In this document: positions 51,388-59,999 of the stretch, in pieces
Layout: the number at the start of each line of letters is the position of its first letter
Numbering within the stretch: the stretch's first letter is position 1
NCBI RefSeq assembly: GCF_042429765.1
Contig: NZ_JBHLZU010000010.1
Location: forward strand, 372,001-436,000
Source: Allokutzneria oryzae
GTDB taxonomy: Bacteria > Actinomycetota > Actinomycetes > Mycobacteriales > Pseudonocardiaceae
Reading direction: 5' to 3'
Length of the DNA stretch: 64,000 nt
The notes under the pieces: generated by a model
What the model saw: only the letters and a program-made list of their open reading frames with translations
What the model was told of the DNA's origin: nothing
Database searches by the model: none
Position numbers and translations under genes: made by a program

Positions 51388-51498
51388 CCCGACCACTGCG
51401 GTCCGGTGCTCGCCCCCACCCGGCGGCTGGGGTCCGGTGCTCGCTCCCACCCGGTGACGGTGGTCCGTGCTCGCCCCAAATCGACCACTGGGGTCCGG
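51388..51498. repeat. Degenerate ~31-bp tandem repeat
   Basis: Units at 51388-51418, 51419-51449, 51450-51478 and a partial fourth from 51479 share CCCG-N10-GGTCCGGTGCTCGC followed by a C-rich end. It lies between the methyltransferase start and the tRNA-Arg terminator. The unit length and absence of spacers do not suit CRISPR. No gene-like frame fits it. Confidence 0.65.
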
Positions 51499-51550
51499 GG
51501 GCGTGCCCCCGGCGCGGGGCCTGGGGGCTCGGCCCCCAGAAAACACAAAA

Positions 51551-51589
51551 GCCCGATCTTGTGAGCGTGGTTCGCGAACAAGATCGGGC
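51551..51589 (-). terminator. Rho-independent terminator of the tRNA-Arg gene
   Basis: On the minus strand, GCCCGATCTTGT and ACAAGATCGGGC (51589-51578 and 51562-51551) form a 12-bp stem, followed by TTTTGTGTTTT, 9 bp beyond the tRNA 3' end. Confidence 0.88.
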
Positions 51590-51597
51590 CAATCGGG

Positions 51598-51669
51598 TGC
51601 CCCCGGCAGGATTCGAACCTGCGCTCCCGCCTCCGGAGGGCGGTGCTCTATCCCCTGAGCTACGGGGGC
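51598..51669 (-). tRNA. tRNA-Arg, anticodon CCG
   Basis: 72 nt without encoded CCA. The 5' GCCCCCG pairs with 3' CGGGGGC, the D arm contains TAGCTCAGGGGATAGAGC, the anticodon loop is CTCCGGA in a CCGCC/GGCGG stem (anticodon CCG, reading CGG), and the T arm has GCAGGTTCGAATCCTGC. CGG is a common Arg codon in this DNA. Confidence 0.97.
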
Positions 51670-51756
51670 CCATCGCGCTTGCGACTGCTGAAGCTTAGCG
51701 CATGCCCCGGCGATGCTCGTGCGGGCACCCCCGGTGTGCCCCAGGGCACGATTGCT

Positions 51757-51778
51757 CATATGCGCATCTCGCTATATG
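51757..51778. promoter_or_regulatory. Possible metal-sensor operator upstream of the CDF gene
   Basis: CATATGCGCAT followed by CTATATG shows partial dyad symmetry (ATATG ends on both sides of a ~10-bp centre), similar in shape to ArsR/SmtB-type operators, 21 bp before the exporter start. No arsR gene is in the window. Weak call. Confidence 0.35.
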
Positions 51779-51799
51779 TTCGTGGTGAGAGGAGGTCCG

Positions 51800-52723
51800 A
51801 TGGGACACGGACATGGGCACGGCATCGCGGCGAACAACCCCGAGAGCGCGTCGGCCAAGCACCTCAACCGGCTGCTGGTCGCGGCGGGGCTCGGCCTGTT
51901 CACCCTGGTCGCGCAGGTGGTGGTGGGACTGAGCACGTCTTCGCTCGCGCTGCTGTCGGACTCCGCGCACGTGTTCACCGACGTCCTGGGCATCATCCTC
52001 GCCGTCGTCGCCATCCTGCTCGCCCGCGGGGCCCGCAGCTCCGCCAGCCGCACCTTCGGCATGTACCGCGCCGAGGTGCTCGCCGCGCTGGCCAACACGC
52101 TGTTGCTGTTCGGAGTGGCGATCGGGGTGCTGATCGAGGCGATCGACCGGTTGGGCGCGCCGCCGGAGGTGCCGGGGCTGCCGGTCACCCTCGTCGCGCT
52201 CGTCGGGCTCGCGGCGAACGTGATCGCGTTCTTCCTGCTCCAGGCAGGGGCGAAGGAGAGCATCAACGTCCGCGGCGCCTACCTGGAGGTCATGGCGGAC
52301 ATGATCGGATCGATCGGGGTGCTGGTGAGCGGCCTGGTCACGATCTTCTTCGGCTGGCGGTACGCCGACCCGGTGATCGGCGTCGCGATCGGGCTGTTCG
52401 TGCTGCCGCGGGCCTACGTGCTCGGCCGCAACGCGCTGCGCATCCTCTTCCAGCACGCGCCGGAGCGGGTCGACGTCGCCTCGGTGCAGGCGGACCTGGT
52501 GAAGCTGCCCGGGGTCGTCGAGGTGCACGACCTGCACGTGTGGACGCTGACCTCCGGCATGGAGGTGGCCTCGGCGCACCTGATCACCGAGCCCGGCATG
52601 GAGCACACCGAGGTGTTGCTCGCCGCGCAGCGGCTGCTGGCCGAGAACTACCACATCGAGCACGCCACGCTTCAGGTCGAGCCCGCGGACTGCGCGACGC
52701 CGTGCCGGGAACTAGCTTGGTGA
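51800..52723 (+). CDS. Cation diffusion facilitator, Zn/Co/Cd exporter-like
   Basis: 307 aa from ATG 51800 (AGAGGAGG upstream). His-rich N-terminus MGHGHGHG, six membrane helices, metal site in SDSAHVFTD (HxxxD, helix 2) and EVMADMIGS (helix 5, where many homologues have His rather than Glu), and a C-terminal domain with VHDLHVWTLTSGM and EHATLQVE. It exchanges metal ions for protons at the cell membrane. The Glu variant could alter ion preference. Confidence 0.9.
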   Translation: MGHGHGHGIAANNPESASAKHLNRLLVAAGLGLFTLVAQVVVGLSTSSLALLSDSAHVFTDVLGIILAVVAILLARGARSSASRTFGMYRAEVLAALANTLLLFGVAIGVLIEAIDRLGAPPEVPGLPVTLVALVGLAANVIAFFLLQAGAKESINVRGAYLEVMADMIGSIGVLVSGLVTIFFGWRYADPVIGVAIGLFVLPRAYVLGRNALRILFQHAPERVDVASVQADLVKLPGVVEVHDLHVWTLTSGMEVASAHLITEPGMEHTEVLLAAQRLLAENYHIEHATLQVEPADCATPCRELAW

Positions 52724-53113
52724 ACCCGGCGCGCTGACCGCGATCACGAAGGCCGCGCGGGCGGGCATGCCCAGGGCGCTCCACAGGTCGCCACCGCCTG
52801 GATCGGCAAGGCGCACAACGGTGTCGGCGGCCAGCTCCGGTGACGCGGTCAGAGTCCGCAGCGCGCGGTCGAGGAGGCGGTGTTCTCGTTCGATGTCCTC
52901 CGCCCGCGCGGTCACCAGGTAGCTGAGTTCGCGACGCCCCACCCCGGGCAGGGAGGGGTCGTCGCGCAGCTGGAAGAGGAACAGGTGCACGGTGGGCCGG
53001 GGATGGGGTTCGGCCAGCCAGCTCGGGGTCGGCGGGTCGAAACGCACGAGGGTCCCGCGCGACAAGGTCTCCCGCAGCGCCGCGCGGAGCGCCTCGTCCA
53101 CTTCGCTGATCAC
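52712..53113 (-). CDS. Pvc16/DUF4255-type protein (contractile injection system family)
   Basis: 133 aa. MISEVDEALRAALRETL, VRFDPPTPSWL, PTVHLFLFQLRDDPS and RRELSYLVTARAEDIEREHR fit the Pvc16 N-terminal domain, a cap/terminator component of phage-tail-like injection particles. This copy is short, lacking the C-terminal half of many homologues. No sheath, tube, baseplate or spike gene is nearby. It follows the LuxR gene by 31 bp on the same strand and overlaps the end of the CDF gene by 12 bp. Confidence 0.7.
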   Translation of the reverse strand: MISEVDEALRAALRETLSRGTLVRFDPPTPSWLAEPHPRPTVHLFLFQLRDDPSLPGVGRRELSYLVTARAEDIEREHRLLDRALRTLTASPELAADTVVRLADPGGGDLWSALGMPARAAFVIAVSAPGSPS

Positions 53114-53144
53114 CCGGGGACCCCCGCCCCGAGCCGGCCGGCGG

Positions 53145-53780
53145 TCAAATCAGCCCCTCCCGCAACGCGAACGCGACCGCGTGCGGGCGGTTGCGCAGCT
53201 GGAAGCGGCTGATGATGTCGTGCAGGATGCTCTTCACCGTCCGCTGCGAGTAGTTCAGCCGCTCGGAGATCTCCCTGGTGTCCAGCCCGTCGGCCACCAT
53301 GCGCAGCACCTCCGTCTCCCTCGGCGTCATCCCGGTGACCGTCCCGCCCCTCCGGGACCCCGGCCGCCGCAACCGGGACATCCGCTGGATCAGCCTGCCG
53401 AGCAGCTCCGGCGGCAGGGTGCTCTCCCCGCTCGCCGCCGCCACCACCAGGCGCAGCAACGCCTCCGGGGTCGCCTCGGCCCTTCGGAGCACCCCGCAGA
53501 CCCCGACCTCGACCGCCGTCAGCAACTCCGCCTCGTCGAACTCCGACGCCACCAGCACCAGCTTGGTGAGCCCCCGGTACCTCAGCTCCCGCAGCACCTG
53601 CGAGCTGCGTGCGTCCGTGCGGTCGGTGACCACCATGGCCACCGCGTCCGGCCGCGCTTCCTCGACGCTGACGAACCGGACCTCCTGTCGTGGGCCCAGC
53701 GCGGCGGCCACACCCGCGCGGGAGATGCCGTCCGTCGCATGCAGCAGCAGCGATAGCCGTTCGGTCATCAACGTGCTCAC
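53145..53780 (-). CDS. LuxR-family regulator with an atypical receiver domain
   Basis: 211 aa. The C-terminal HTH is clear (MTPRETEVLRMVADGLDTRE, ISERLNYSQRTVKSILHDII). The N-terminal half resembles a receiver fold but has DRTD in place of the usual phospho-Asp neighbourhood and lacks the acidic pair near the start, so phosphorylation is doubtful. Similar regulators accompany injection-system clusters in Streptomyces (from memory). Start may be ATG 53780 or ATG 53768. Confidence 0.82.
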   Translation of the reverse strand: MSTLMTERLSLLLHATDGISRAGVAAALGPRQEVRFVSVEEARPDAVAMVVTDRTDARSSQVLRELRYRGLTKLVLVASEFDEAELLTAVEVGVCGVLRRAEATPEALLRLVVAAASGESTLPPELLGRLIQRMSRLRRPGSRRGGTVTGMTPRETEVLRMVADGLDTREISERLNYSQRTVKSILHDIISRFQLRNRPHAVAFALREGLI

Positions 53781-53889
53781 TTCTTCGATCCCCCTAGATC
53801 GACCCTGCCTTGGTTCGCCTCACCAGAGTGGACCGGAGGGTGTCCCGGGCACATGGGACCGCGAGTCCCGTCTTTGCCCGGAGGGGCCG

Positions 53890-54528
53890 CTACAGCCCGG
53901 CCTCGCGGGCGCGCATGATCGCCTGCGCCCGGTCGGCCACGTGCAGCTTGCTGAAGATGTTGGACACGTGGTTGCGCACCGTCTTCGGGCTGATCACCAG
54001 CTGCCGCGCGATCGCGGGGTTGCTCTCGCCCTGCGCGATCAGCGACAGCACCTCGCGCTCCCGCGAGGTCAGCTCCGGGAACGCCTCCACCGGCTGGGCC
54101 GGGGTGCTGCCGAAGAACCCGAGCAGCCGGGTCGCCACCGCCGGGCCGAAGATCGCCTCGCCCTGGCCGACCGCGCGGATCGCCCGGACGATCTCGTCCT
54201 CACCCGCGCCCTTGAGCAGGTAGCCGCGGGCGCCCGCGCGCATCGCCGCGAACACCGACTGGTCGTCGTCGAACATGGTCAGCACCAGCACCCCGATGTG
54301 CGGGCTGGTACGGGTGATCCGCCTGCTCGCCTCGACCCCGTTGAAGTCGGGCATGTTCAGGTCCATCACCACCACGTCCGGCTGCAGCGACGCCGCGAGC
54401 GACACCGCGGCCGTTCCCGTCGCGGCTTCGCCGACCACCTCGATCTCCGGCACCGTCGACAACATCGCGCACAGCCCGTACCGGAACAGCGGATGATCAT
54501 CGACAACCAGGACGCGCATCGGCTCCAT
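53890..54528 (-). CDS. LuxR-family two-component response regulator
   Basis: 212 aa. Receiver domain: VLVVDDHPLFRYGL (acidic pair), phospho-Asp in VVVMDLNMPDFNG, and Lys in YLLKGAGEDEI. HTH: LTSREREVLSLIAQGESNPA, ISPKTVRNHVSNIF. ATG 54528 lies 2 bp after the sensor kinase stop, so translation is coupled. ATG 54519 is an alternative start. Cognate to the kinase at 54531-56816. Confidence 0.93.
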   Translation of the reverse strand: MEPMRVLVVDDHPLFRYGLCAMLSTVPEIEVVGEAATGTAAVSLAASLQPDVVVMDLNMPDFNGVEASRRITRTSPHIGVLVLTMFDDDQSVFAAMRAGARGYLLKGAGEDEIVRAIRAVGQGEAIFGPAVATRLLGFFGSTPAQPVEAFPELTSREREVLSLIAQGESNPAIARQLVISPKTVRNHVSNIFSKLHVADRAQAIMRAREAGL

Positions 54529-54530
54529 CC

Positions 54531-56816
54531 TCAGGCTCCCCCTTCTGACAACGGCAGGCGGGCGAGCACGCGGGTCCCGCGTCCCTCCGCCGGCTCCACA
54601 ACGCAGCTCCCGCCCAGCTCCAGGGCGCGCTCCCGCATCGAGTGCAGCCCGACCCCGTCGCGGTAGCGGGACGGCAGCCCGACCCCGTCGTCGGTGACCT
54701 CCAAGGCGAGGTGACCGTCCAGCCCCAGCCGGACCGAGCAGCGCCGTGCCCTGGAGTGTCGCGCCACGTTGGTCAGCGCCTCGCACACGATCCGGTACGC
54801 GGCGACCTCGACAGCGGCGGGCAGAGCGGGCAGCTCCGGTGGCAGGTCGATCTCCACGCGCAACGGCCCGAGGCGCCCCGCGAGCGTGTTCGCGTGCTCC
54901 CGCACCGCCGTCACCAGCCCCAGCTGGTCCAGCACGGGCGGCCTCAGCTCGTTGGCGACGCGGCGGATCTCACCGATGGCGTTCTGCAGGTCGTCTTCGA
55001 GGCGGTGCAGCATCTCCTTGGCGGCAGGGGGATTCGTGGCCAGCAACCGCCGTGACGCCTGGAGGCCCAACGTGGCCGCGGCGAGCGTCGGGCCGACCCC
55101 GTCGTGCAGGTCGTGCAGCAGCCGCCGTCGCTCCTCCTCGCGCGCCTGCACGATCTGCGCGCGGCTGCGGGCCAGGTCGGTGGTCAGGCGCGCGGTGTGC
55201 ACGATCGCTCCCGCGTGCCGCGCGATGTCCGCGAGCACCCCGCGGTCCTTGCGGTTGAACCGTTCGCGAGGAGCCTGCGCCACGACAAGATCACCGAGCA
55301 CTTCGCCCTGGTATCTCAGGGGAAGCCGCGTCAACTGGCCCACCGGCGTGCCGAACACGGCGACCTGCTCGGAGTCCTCGCCACGCCGTAGCTCGATCGC
55401 CGCATAGGGGAGCCGTAGTGCCTGGCCGACCGTCTCCACCACGGCCTGCACGGTCTCCTGCGGTGTCTTCGTGCCCTGGAGCCGGTCGGAGAGCACCGAG
55501 ACAACGCGATAGGGGTCCTGGCGCGCGCCGAACAACCGCTGGTTGATCACCGCGTGCACCCGGTCGCGCAGCGGCAGGATCAGCGCGGCGGCCACACCCG
55601 CCGCAATCGCCTGGTGCCACAAGCTGTTCAGCCCTGGCAACGTCGCCGACAGCATGCCGACGATCACCGCGTAGCCCGCGCCGACACAGGCGGACAAGCT
55701 CGCGTACGCCAGTGACCGGCTGACGACGACCTCGATGTTCAGCGCGTGGTAGCGCAGAACCGCGGCGGCGAGAGCGAGCGGCGCGGGCATGAACGCGACC
55801 GGGTACAGCTCCCGTGGCAGCAGCGGGGTTCCCTGCGCCATCTCCGGGAGCACCCAGAGCAGCACGTACAGCAGCGACGCGCCGCCGAGAGTCGCGGCCA
55901 GCCATCGCAGTCGCTGTTGTGCGAGCGCGTCCTCGCAGGTGCGATAGCGGTACAGCAGCATGCCGAAGACCATTGCGGGGTAAAAGAAGACCAGTAGCCG
56001 CACCGGTGCTCCGACCAGCTCCCAACGGGCGAGCGGCGTCACCGCCCACGGCAGCCGCATCGCGACGTCCGCCGCGTACAACAGCACCGGGCCGAGGTAG
56101 GCGAGCACCACCCAGCGCGGTCGCATCGGCCCGGTCAGCGCCGTCGGGAAGGACAGCGCGAAGTGCAGGATCGAGCTCCACAGCAGCGCGAACCCGGCCT
56201 GTGCGAGGTACCAGCGCCAGAACTGCGTTCCCGCGACGAGGTCGAGCGCCTCCAGCTTGAAGTAGCCGCTGCCCGCGCTGCAGAAGTGCGAGGTCATCGC
56301 GATCAGCAGGGACGCGCGGGCGGCCGGGTCCCGTGGCCGGTTGGCGAAGACGAACAGCGCGACGCTGATGATGATCGAGATGAGCAGCACCATCGGCCAC
56401 TGGTGGGCGAGCGCGGCCACCACGGGGAAGCGCACGAGCGGGACCGAGACCTCGACGCGCTCGCCGCCGCGCAGCACCACGTAGGTCAGCCGGTCCCCGA
56501 CGGCGGGGGAGAGTGCGCCGGGCCGGATGTCCTCGGCCAGCACCCTGCCGCCGATCGAGACCACCTCGTCGCCCGCGCGCAGCAGTCCGTCGGCGCGCCC
56601 CTGCTGCACGACGACCTTTCCACCGCTGAACGCCACGTCGCCGACGTTGACGACGGTGCCGTCCGACGGTGCCGCGGTCCGGGACCAGAAGCACAGCACG
56701 CTGAGCACGAGCAGGACCAGGGAAGCGGCCGCCAGCGGCACGGTGCTTTTCCGATCCCCCCGATCGTCGAGGGCGACCACCCGCTCAGTGTGCCGTCGAT
56801 ACCCTGCCCCGGTCAC
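54531..56816 (-). CDS. Large sensor histidine kinase with PDZ-like, multi-helix and GAF domains
   Basis: 761 aa. Membrane helix ~27-45, an extracytoplasmic PDZ-like domain (~50-125, GRADGLLRAGDEVVSIGGRV), six to eight more helices (~135-430), a GAF domain (~450-560), HisKA_3 with phospho-His in RRRLLHDLHDGVGPTLAAAT, and an HATPase (YRIVCEALTNVARHS; VTDDGVGLP). ComP-like layout suggests sensing of a peptide or envelope signal, but the ligand is unknown. GTG 56816 lacks a ribosome site. GTG 56777 is an alternative. Confidence 0.88.
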   Translation of the reverse strand: MTGAGYRRHTERVVALDDRGDRKSTVPLAAASLVLLVLSVLCFWSRTAAPSDGTVVNVGDVAFSGGKVVVQQGRADGLLRAGDEVVSIGGRVLAEDIRPGALSPAVGDRLTYVVLRGGERVEVSVPLVRFPVVAALAHQWPMVLLISIIISVALFVFANRPRDPAARASLLIAMTSHFCSAGSGYFKLEALDLVAGTQFWRWYLAQAGFALLWSSILHFALSFPTALTGPMRPRWVVLAYLGPVLLYAADVAMRLPWAVTPLARWELVGAPVRLLVFFYPAMVFGMLLYRYRTCEDALAQQRLRWLAATLGGASLLYVLLWVLPEMAQGTPLLPRELYPVAFMPAPLALAAAVLRYHALNIEVVVSRSLAYASLSACVGAGYAVIVGMLSATLPGLNSLWHQAIAAGVAAALILPLRDRVHAVINQRLFGARQDPYRVVSVLSDRLQGTKTPQETVQAVVETVGQALRLPYAAIELRRGEDSEQVAVFGTPVGQLTRLPLRYQGEVLGDLVVAQAPRERFNRKDRGVLADIARHAGAIVHTARLTTDLARSRAQIVQAREEERRRLLHDLHDGVGPTLAAATLGLQASRRLLATNPPAAKEMLHRLEDDLQNAIGEIRRVANELRPPVLDQLGLVTAVREHANTLAGRLGPLRVEIDLPPELPALPAAVEVAAYRIVCEALTNVARHSRARRCSVRLGLDGHLALEVTDDGVGLPSRYRDGVGLHSMRERALELGGSCVVEPAEGRGTRVLARLPLSEGGA

Positions 56817-56867
56817 GGGAGTAGGTGTCCCGAATGGGGCAGGACATCGTCACGACTTCCTGGGCGC

Positions 56868-58307
56868 CTACGGCTCGGTCAGGAACTCCTCGCGGATCTC
56901 CTTGGGGCCGAACGGCCACGAGCCCTCGCGACGGGCCCAGACCAGGAACGCGACCACGCCGAGCGCCACCCAGCCGAGGGACAGCATGAACTGGTTGATG
57001 CCGGTGCCCGGGATCTCCTGCTGGCCGGAGTGCAGGTAGACGAAGCCCCAGCCGAGCAGGGCGATGACGCACGGGATCGGGTAGAGCCACTGGCGGTACG
57101 GCCGCGCGAGGTCCGGCTGCCGCCGCCGCAGCACGATCAGCGCGAGCACCTGGGCGATCGACTGCACCAGCACGAACACCGCCGTCAGCATCGCGATCAC
57201 GGTGGTGAGGTCGAACAGCGAGCCGAGCGCGGTGACCACGCCCATCGCCAGCAGGCCGACGTGCGGGAAGTGCAGCCGCGGGTGCAGCTTGCCGAACCAC
57301 GACAGGAACACCCCGTCCTTCGCGGCGTTGTAGGGCACCCGGGAGCCGCCGAGCAGCCCGGCGAAGATCGACGCGAACGCGGTCACCACCACGAGCACGG
57401 TGAGCACCTGCGCGGCGGCGGCACCCCAGTTGTGCTCGACGACGGTGGAGGCGATCGGGCCGGGCTTGGCGGCCTCCTCCCACGGCAGCACGCCGAGGAT
57501 GCCCACCTGCAGCACGAAGTACAGCGCCATGATGCCCAGGATCGACAGCACGATGGAGCGCGGGATGTTGCGGCCGGGGTCGCTGATCTCCGCGCCGAGG
57601 TAGGCGCTGGTGTTGTAGCCGAGGTAGTCGTAGATGGCGATCATCAGGCCCGCGCCGAGGCCGAGCCAGAACGAGCCGCCGTCCAGGGAGAACGTCCCCG
57701 GGGTGAAGGTGAAGGCCAGTTCCGGGTGCCAGTTCGAGTACGCGGCGATGATCACGGCGAACACCGAGACGAGCATGACGCCGAACAGGACCGTGGTGAG
57801 CCGGGTGATCTCGCCGATCCTGCGGTAGAGCATCAGCACGACCAGCGCCACGACACCGATGCCGACGGCGTGACCGGTGAAGGTGGTGGCGCCGTCCGCG
57901 TCGACCAGGCCTGGCACCAGGTACCCGAGGTAGGTGACGAGGCCGATCACCCCGGTGGACATGATCAACGGGATGAACAGCATCGCCGTCCACGCGAACA
58001 GGAACGGCATCAGCCTGCCGGTGCGGTACTGGAACGCCTCGCGCAGGTAGAGGTAGGTCCCGCCGGCGCCGGGCATGGCCGCGCCGAGCTCCGCCCAGAC
58101 CAGCCCGTCGGCCAGCACGATCACCGCGCCGATCAGCCAGCCGAACATGGCCTGCGGGCCGTTCATCGCCGCGATCATGCCGGGGATGGTGATGAACGGC
58201 CCGATGCCGCACATCTGGGTCATGTTGATCCCGGTGGCCTGGAGCAGTCCGATCCGGCGCTCGAAGCCTCCGTCCGGGGAGGGTGCGGGTGGGGTGACAC
58301 CGGCCAC
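56868..58307 (-). CDS. APC superfamily amino acid permease
   Basis: 479 aa from GTG 58307 with AGGAGG six bases upstream. The open frame extends to 58469 but overlaps the divergent gene. About twelve membrane helices. Family phrases include GIGPFITIPGMIAAMNGPQA, GAAMPGAGGTYLYLREAFQY and LLGGSRVPYNAAKDGVFLSW. Substrate not predictable, as amino acids or amines are both known. Divergent from a ROK regulator across ~120 bp that includes an AT-rich GAAAACTTCTTAACATA stretch. Confidence 0.9.
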   Translation of the reverse strand: MAGVTPPAPSPDGGFERRIGLLQATGINMTQMCGIGPFITIPGMIAAMNGPQAMFGWLIGAVIVLADGLVWAELGAAMPGAGGTYLYLREAFQYRTGRLMPFLFAWTAMLFIPLIMSTGVIGLVTYLGYLVPGLVDADGATTFTGHAVGIGVVALVVLMLYRRIGEITRLTTVLFGVMLVSVFAVIIAAYSNWHPELAFTFTPGTFSLDGGSFWLGLGAGLMIAIYDYLGYNTSAYLGAEISDPGRNIPRSIVLSILGIMALYFVLQVGILGVLPWEEAAKPGPIASTVVEHNWGAAAAQVLTVLVVVTAFASIFAGLLGGSRVPYNAAKDGVFLSWFGKLHPRLHFPHVGLLAMGVVTALGSLFDLTTVIAMLTAVFVLVQSIAQVLALIVLRRRQPDLARPYRQWLYPIPCVIALLGWGFVYLHSGQQEIPGTGINQFMLSLGWVALGVVAFLVWARREGSWPFGPKEIREEFLTEP

Positions 58308-58425
58308 GGGAACCTCCTGGTCGAATTTGGAAAACTTCTTAACATAGGCTGGGGGTGAAGGGAATCCTCTGCTCGGCCGCCGCGCTGAATAGACTTCCGT
58401 GGTTCTCGGACGAAGGCAGGTCGCC

Positions 58426-59622
58426 TTGACCCCTCCCCTCGGCACCCCGTCGAGCATGCGCACGCTCAACCAGCGAGCCGTGCTGGACCGGCTGCGTCAC
58501 GTCGGACCGGCCACCAGGCCGCAGATCGCGAAGGACACCGGGCTGTCGAAGCCGACGGTCGGTCAGGCCCTGCTCGGCCTGGAGGAGGCGGGACTCGTCC
58601 GCGCCGCCGGGCGCACCTCGGCCGGACCGGGCCGCTCGGCCGTGGTCTACGAGGCCGACCCCACCGCGGGGCACGTGCTCGTCGTGGACATCGGCCGCCA
58701 GCGGTTGCGGCTGGCCGCGGTCGACCTCACCGGCGCCGTCGTCGCCCGCCGCGACGAGCGAAACCGTTGCCGCTCAGCCAGTTCGCTGGTGCGCACGGTC
58801 CGCCAGCTCGCGGAGGAGCTGCTCGACGGGGCCGGGCTGTCGCTGGACTCCGTTATCACCAAGGTCGTCGGCAGCCCCGGCGTCCCCGACAGCGGCAACC
58901 GAGCACTGCAACACGCCCCGAACCTGCCGGGCTGGGGGCGCAAAGGCCTGCTCGACGAGCTGGAAGCGGAGCTCGGCGCGGGCCTGATGGTGGAGAACGA
59001 CGCCAACCTCGCGGCGCTGGGCGAACGCGAGCAGGGCGCGGCGCGCGGTGCGAACTCCTTCGTGCTGATCACCGTGGGCACCGGCCTCGGCATGGGCATC
59101 GTGGTGGACGGCAAGCTGTTCCGCGGCGCGCACGGAGCCGCGGGCGAGATCGGCTACCTGCCCTACGGCCGCTTCGACGAGGCGATGCTGCTGAAGGGCG
59201 GGCTCACCCCGCCGCCGGGCGGCATGCTCGAACGGGTCTCCGCGGCGAGCTCGGTGGTCGAGCTCGCGGCGGCCTTCGGCATGGCCGAGCCGGACAGCGC
59301 CCGCGAGGTCTTCGACGCCGCCCGCGCCGGAGACGGCCAGGCACTGCGCGCGGTGGAGCTGGTCGCGGTCCGGCTGGCCTTCGGGGTCGCGGCGGTGACC
59401 GCCGTGATCGACCCGGAGCTGGTGGTGCTCGGCGGCGGCGTCGGCCGCAACGGCGACCTGCTGCTCGAACCGCTCCAGCGGGCGCTGCACGGCTTCACCC
59501 CGTTGGTGCCCTCCATCGTCGAGGGCGAGCTCGGTGAGGACGCCGTGCTCTCCGGGGCGATCGCGGTCGGGCTCAGCAAAGCGCAGCAGCTGGTTTTCGA
59601 CCGCCACCTCGGCAGTGCCTGA
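58426..59622 (+). CDS. ROK family transcriptional regulator
   Basis: About 398 aa. Winged HTH (~10-75: MRTLNQRAVLDRLRHV, IAKDTGLSKPTVGQALLGLE), then an actin-like ROK domain (VENDANLAALGEREQG, VLITVGTGLGMGIVVDGKLF). The zinc motif (CxCGxxGCxE) is missing, with GYLPYGRFDEAML in its place, and the first phosphate loop is DIGRQ rather than DxGG, so it is a regulator and not a sugar kinase. TTG 58426 is preferred (AGGCAGG upstream). GTG 58399 and ATG 58456 are alternatives. Likely controls the divergent permease. Confidence 0.87.
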   Translation: MTPPLGTPSSMRTLNQRAVLDRLRHVGPATRPQIAKDTGLSKPTVGQALLGLEEAGLVRAAGRTSAGPGRSAVVYEADPTAGHVLVVDIGRQRLRLAAVDLTGAVVARRDERNRCRSASSLVRTVRQLAEELLDGAGLSLDSVITKVVGSPGVPDSGNRALQHAPNLPGWGRKGLLDELEAELGAGLMVENDANLAALGEREQGAARGANSFVLITVGTGLGMGIVVDGKLFRGAHGAAGEIGYLPYGRFDEAMLLKGGLTPPPGGMLERVSAASSVVELAAAFGMAEPDSAREVFDAARAGDGQALRAVELVAVRLAFGVAAVTAVIDPELVVLGGGVGRNGDLLLEPLQRALHGFTPLVPSIVEGELGEDAVLSGAIAVGLSKAQQLVFDRHLGSA

Positions 59623-59937
59623 TCAGGCGGGGAACCGCTGCTCGTTCCGGTCCATCTTGGCGTGCGCGGCGGCGAGCAGATCGATGCCGCTCGCGTTCGC
59701 CAGCTGCATCAGGTAGAGGAAGACGTCGGCGGCCTCGTCGGCGAGCCGCTGCTTCAGCGGGCCCTCCGCGAGGCCTTCGGTGATCTCCGCGTCGCTGAGC
59801 CACTGCAGCTCGGCGACGACCTCACCCGCCTCGCCGGCCAACGCCATCGCGAGGTTCTTCGGCGTGTGGAACGGTTCCCAGTTCCTGGCGGCGGCGAAGG
59901 CGCGCAGGCGTGCGGAGAGTTCGGCGAGCTCGGACAT
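59623..59937 (-). CDS. MazG-like nucleotide pyrophosphohydrolase (dCTPase/RS21-C6 type)
   Basis: 104 aa, a single all-helical domain. Metal-binding acids are in GEAGEVVAELQW (ExxE) and DEAADVFLYLMQL (ExxD). FHTPKNLAMAL matches the iMazG/XTP3-like subfamily. It hydrolyses (modified) nucleoside triphosphates to monophosphates, cleaning the nucleotide pool. Its stop abuts the ROK gene stop tail to tail. Confidence 0.9.
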   Translation of the reverse strand: MSELAELSARLRAFAAARNWEPFHTPKNLAMALAGEAGEVVAELQWLSDAEITEGLAEGPLKQRLADEAADVFLYLMQLANASGIDLLAAAHAKMDRNEQRFPA

Positions 59938-59958
59938 GCCGCCACCGTAGACAGGCCG

Positions 59959-59986
59959 AACCCCGGCCCGAGCGCGGGCCGGGGTT
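59959..59986. terminator. Hairpin terminator after the ABC exporter operon
   Basis: AACCCCGGCCCG (59959-59970), loop AGCG, exact complement CGGGCCGGGGTT (59975-59986). It lies 13 bp beyond the permease stop, upstream of the MazG-like gene. No clear T run. Confidence 0.7.
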
Positions 59987-59999
59987 CACGCGGGCTCCG

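Noticed and set aside
51388..51498. Tandem repeat as a CRISPR array
   Set aside because: Units are contiguous with no unique spacers, they are imperfect, and no cas genes are in the window.
56163..58358. A 731-codon plus-strand frame opposite the permease and kinase genes
   Set aside because: Low-complexity His/Gln/Arg-rich sequence with no recognisable domain. The opposite strand holds clear genes.
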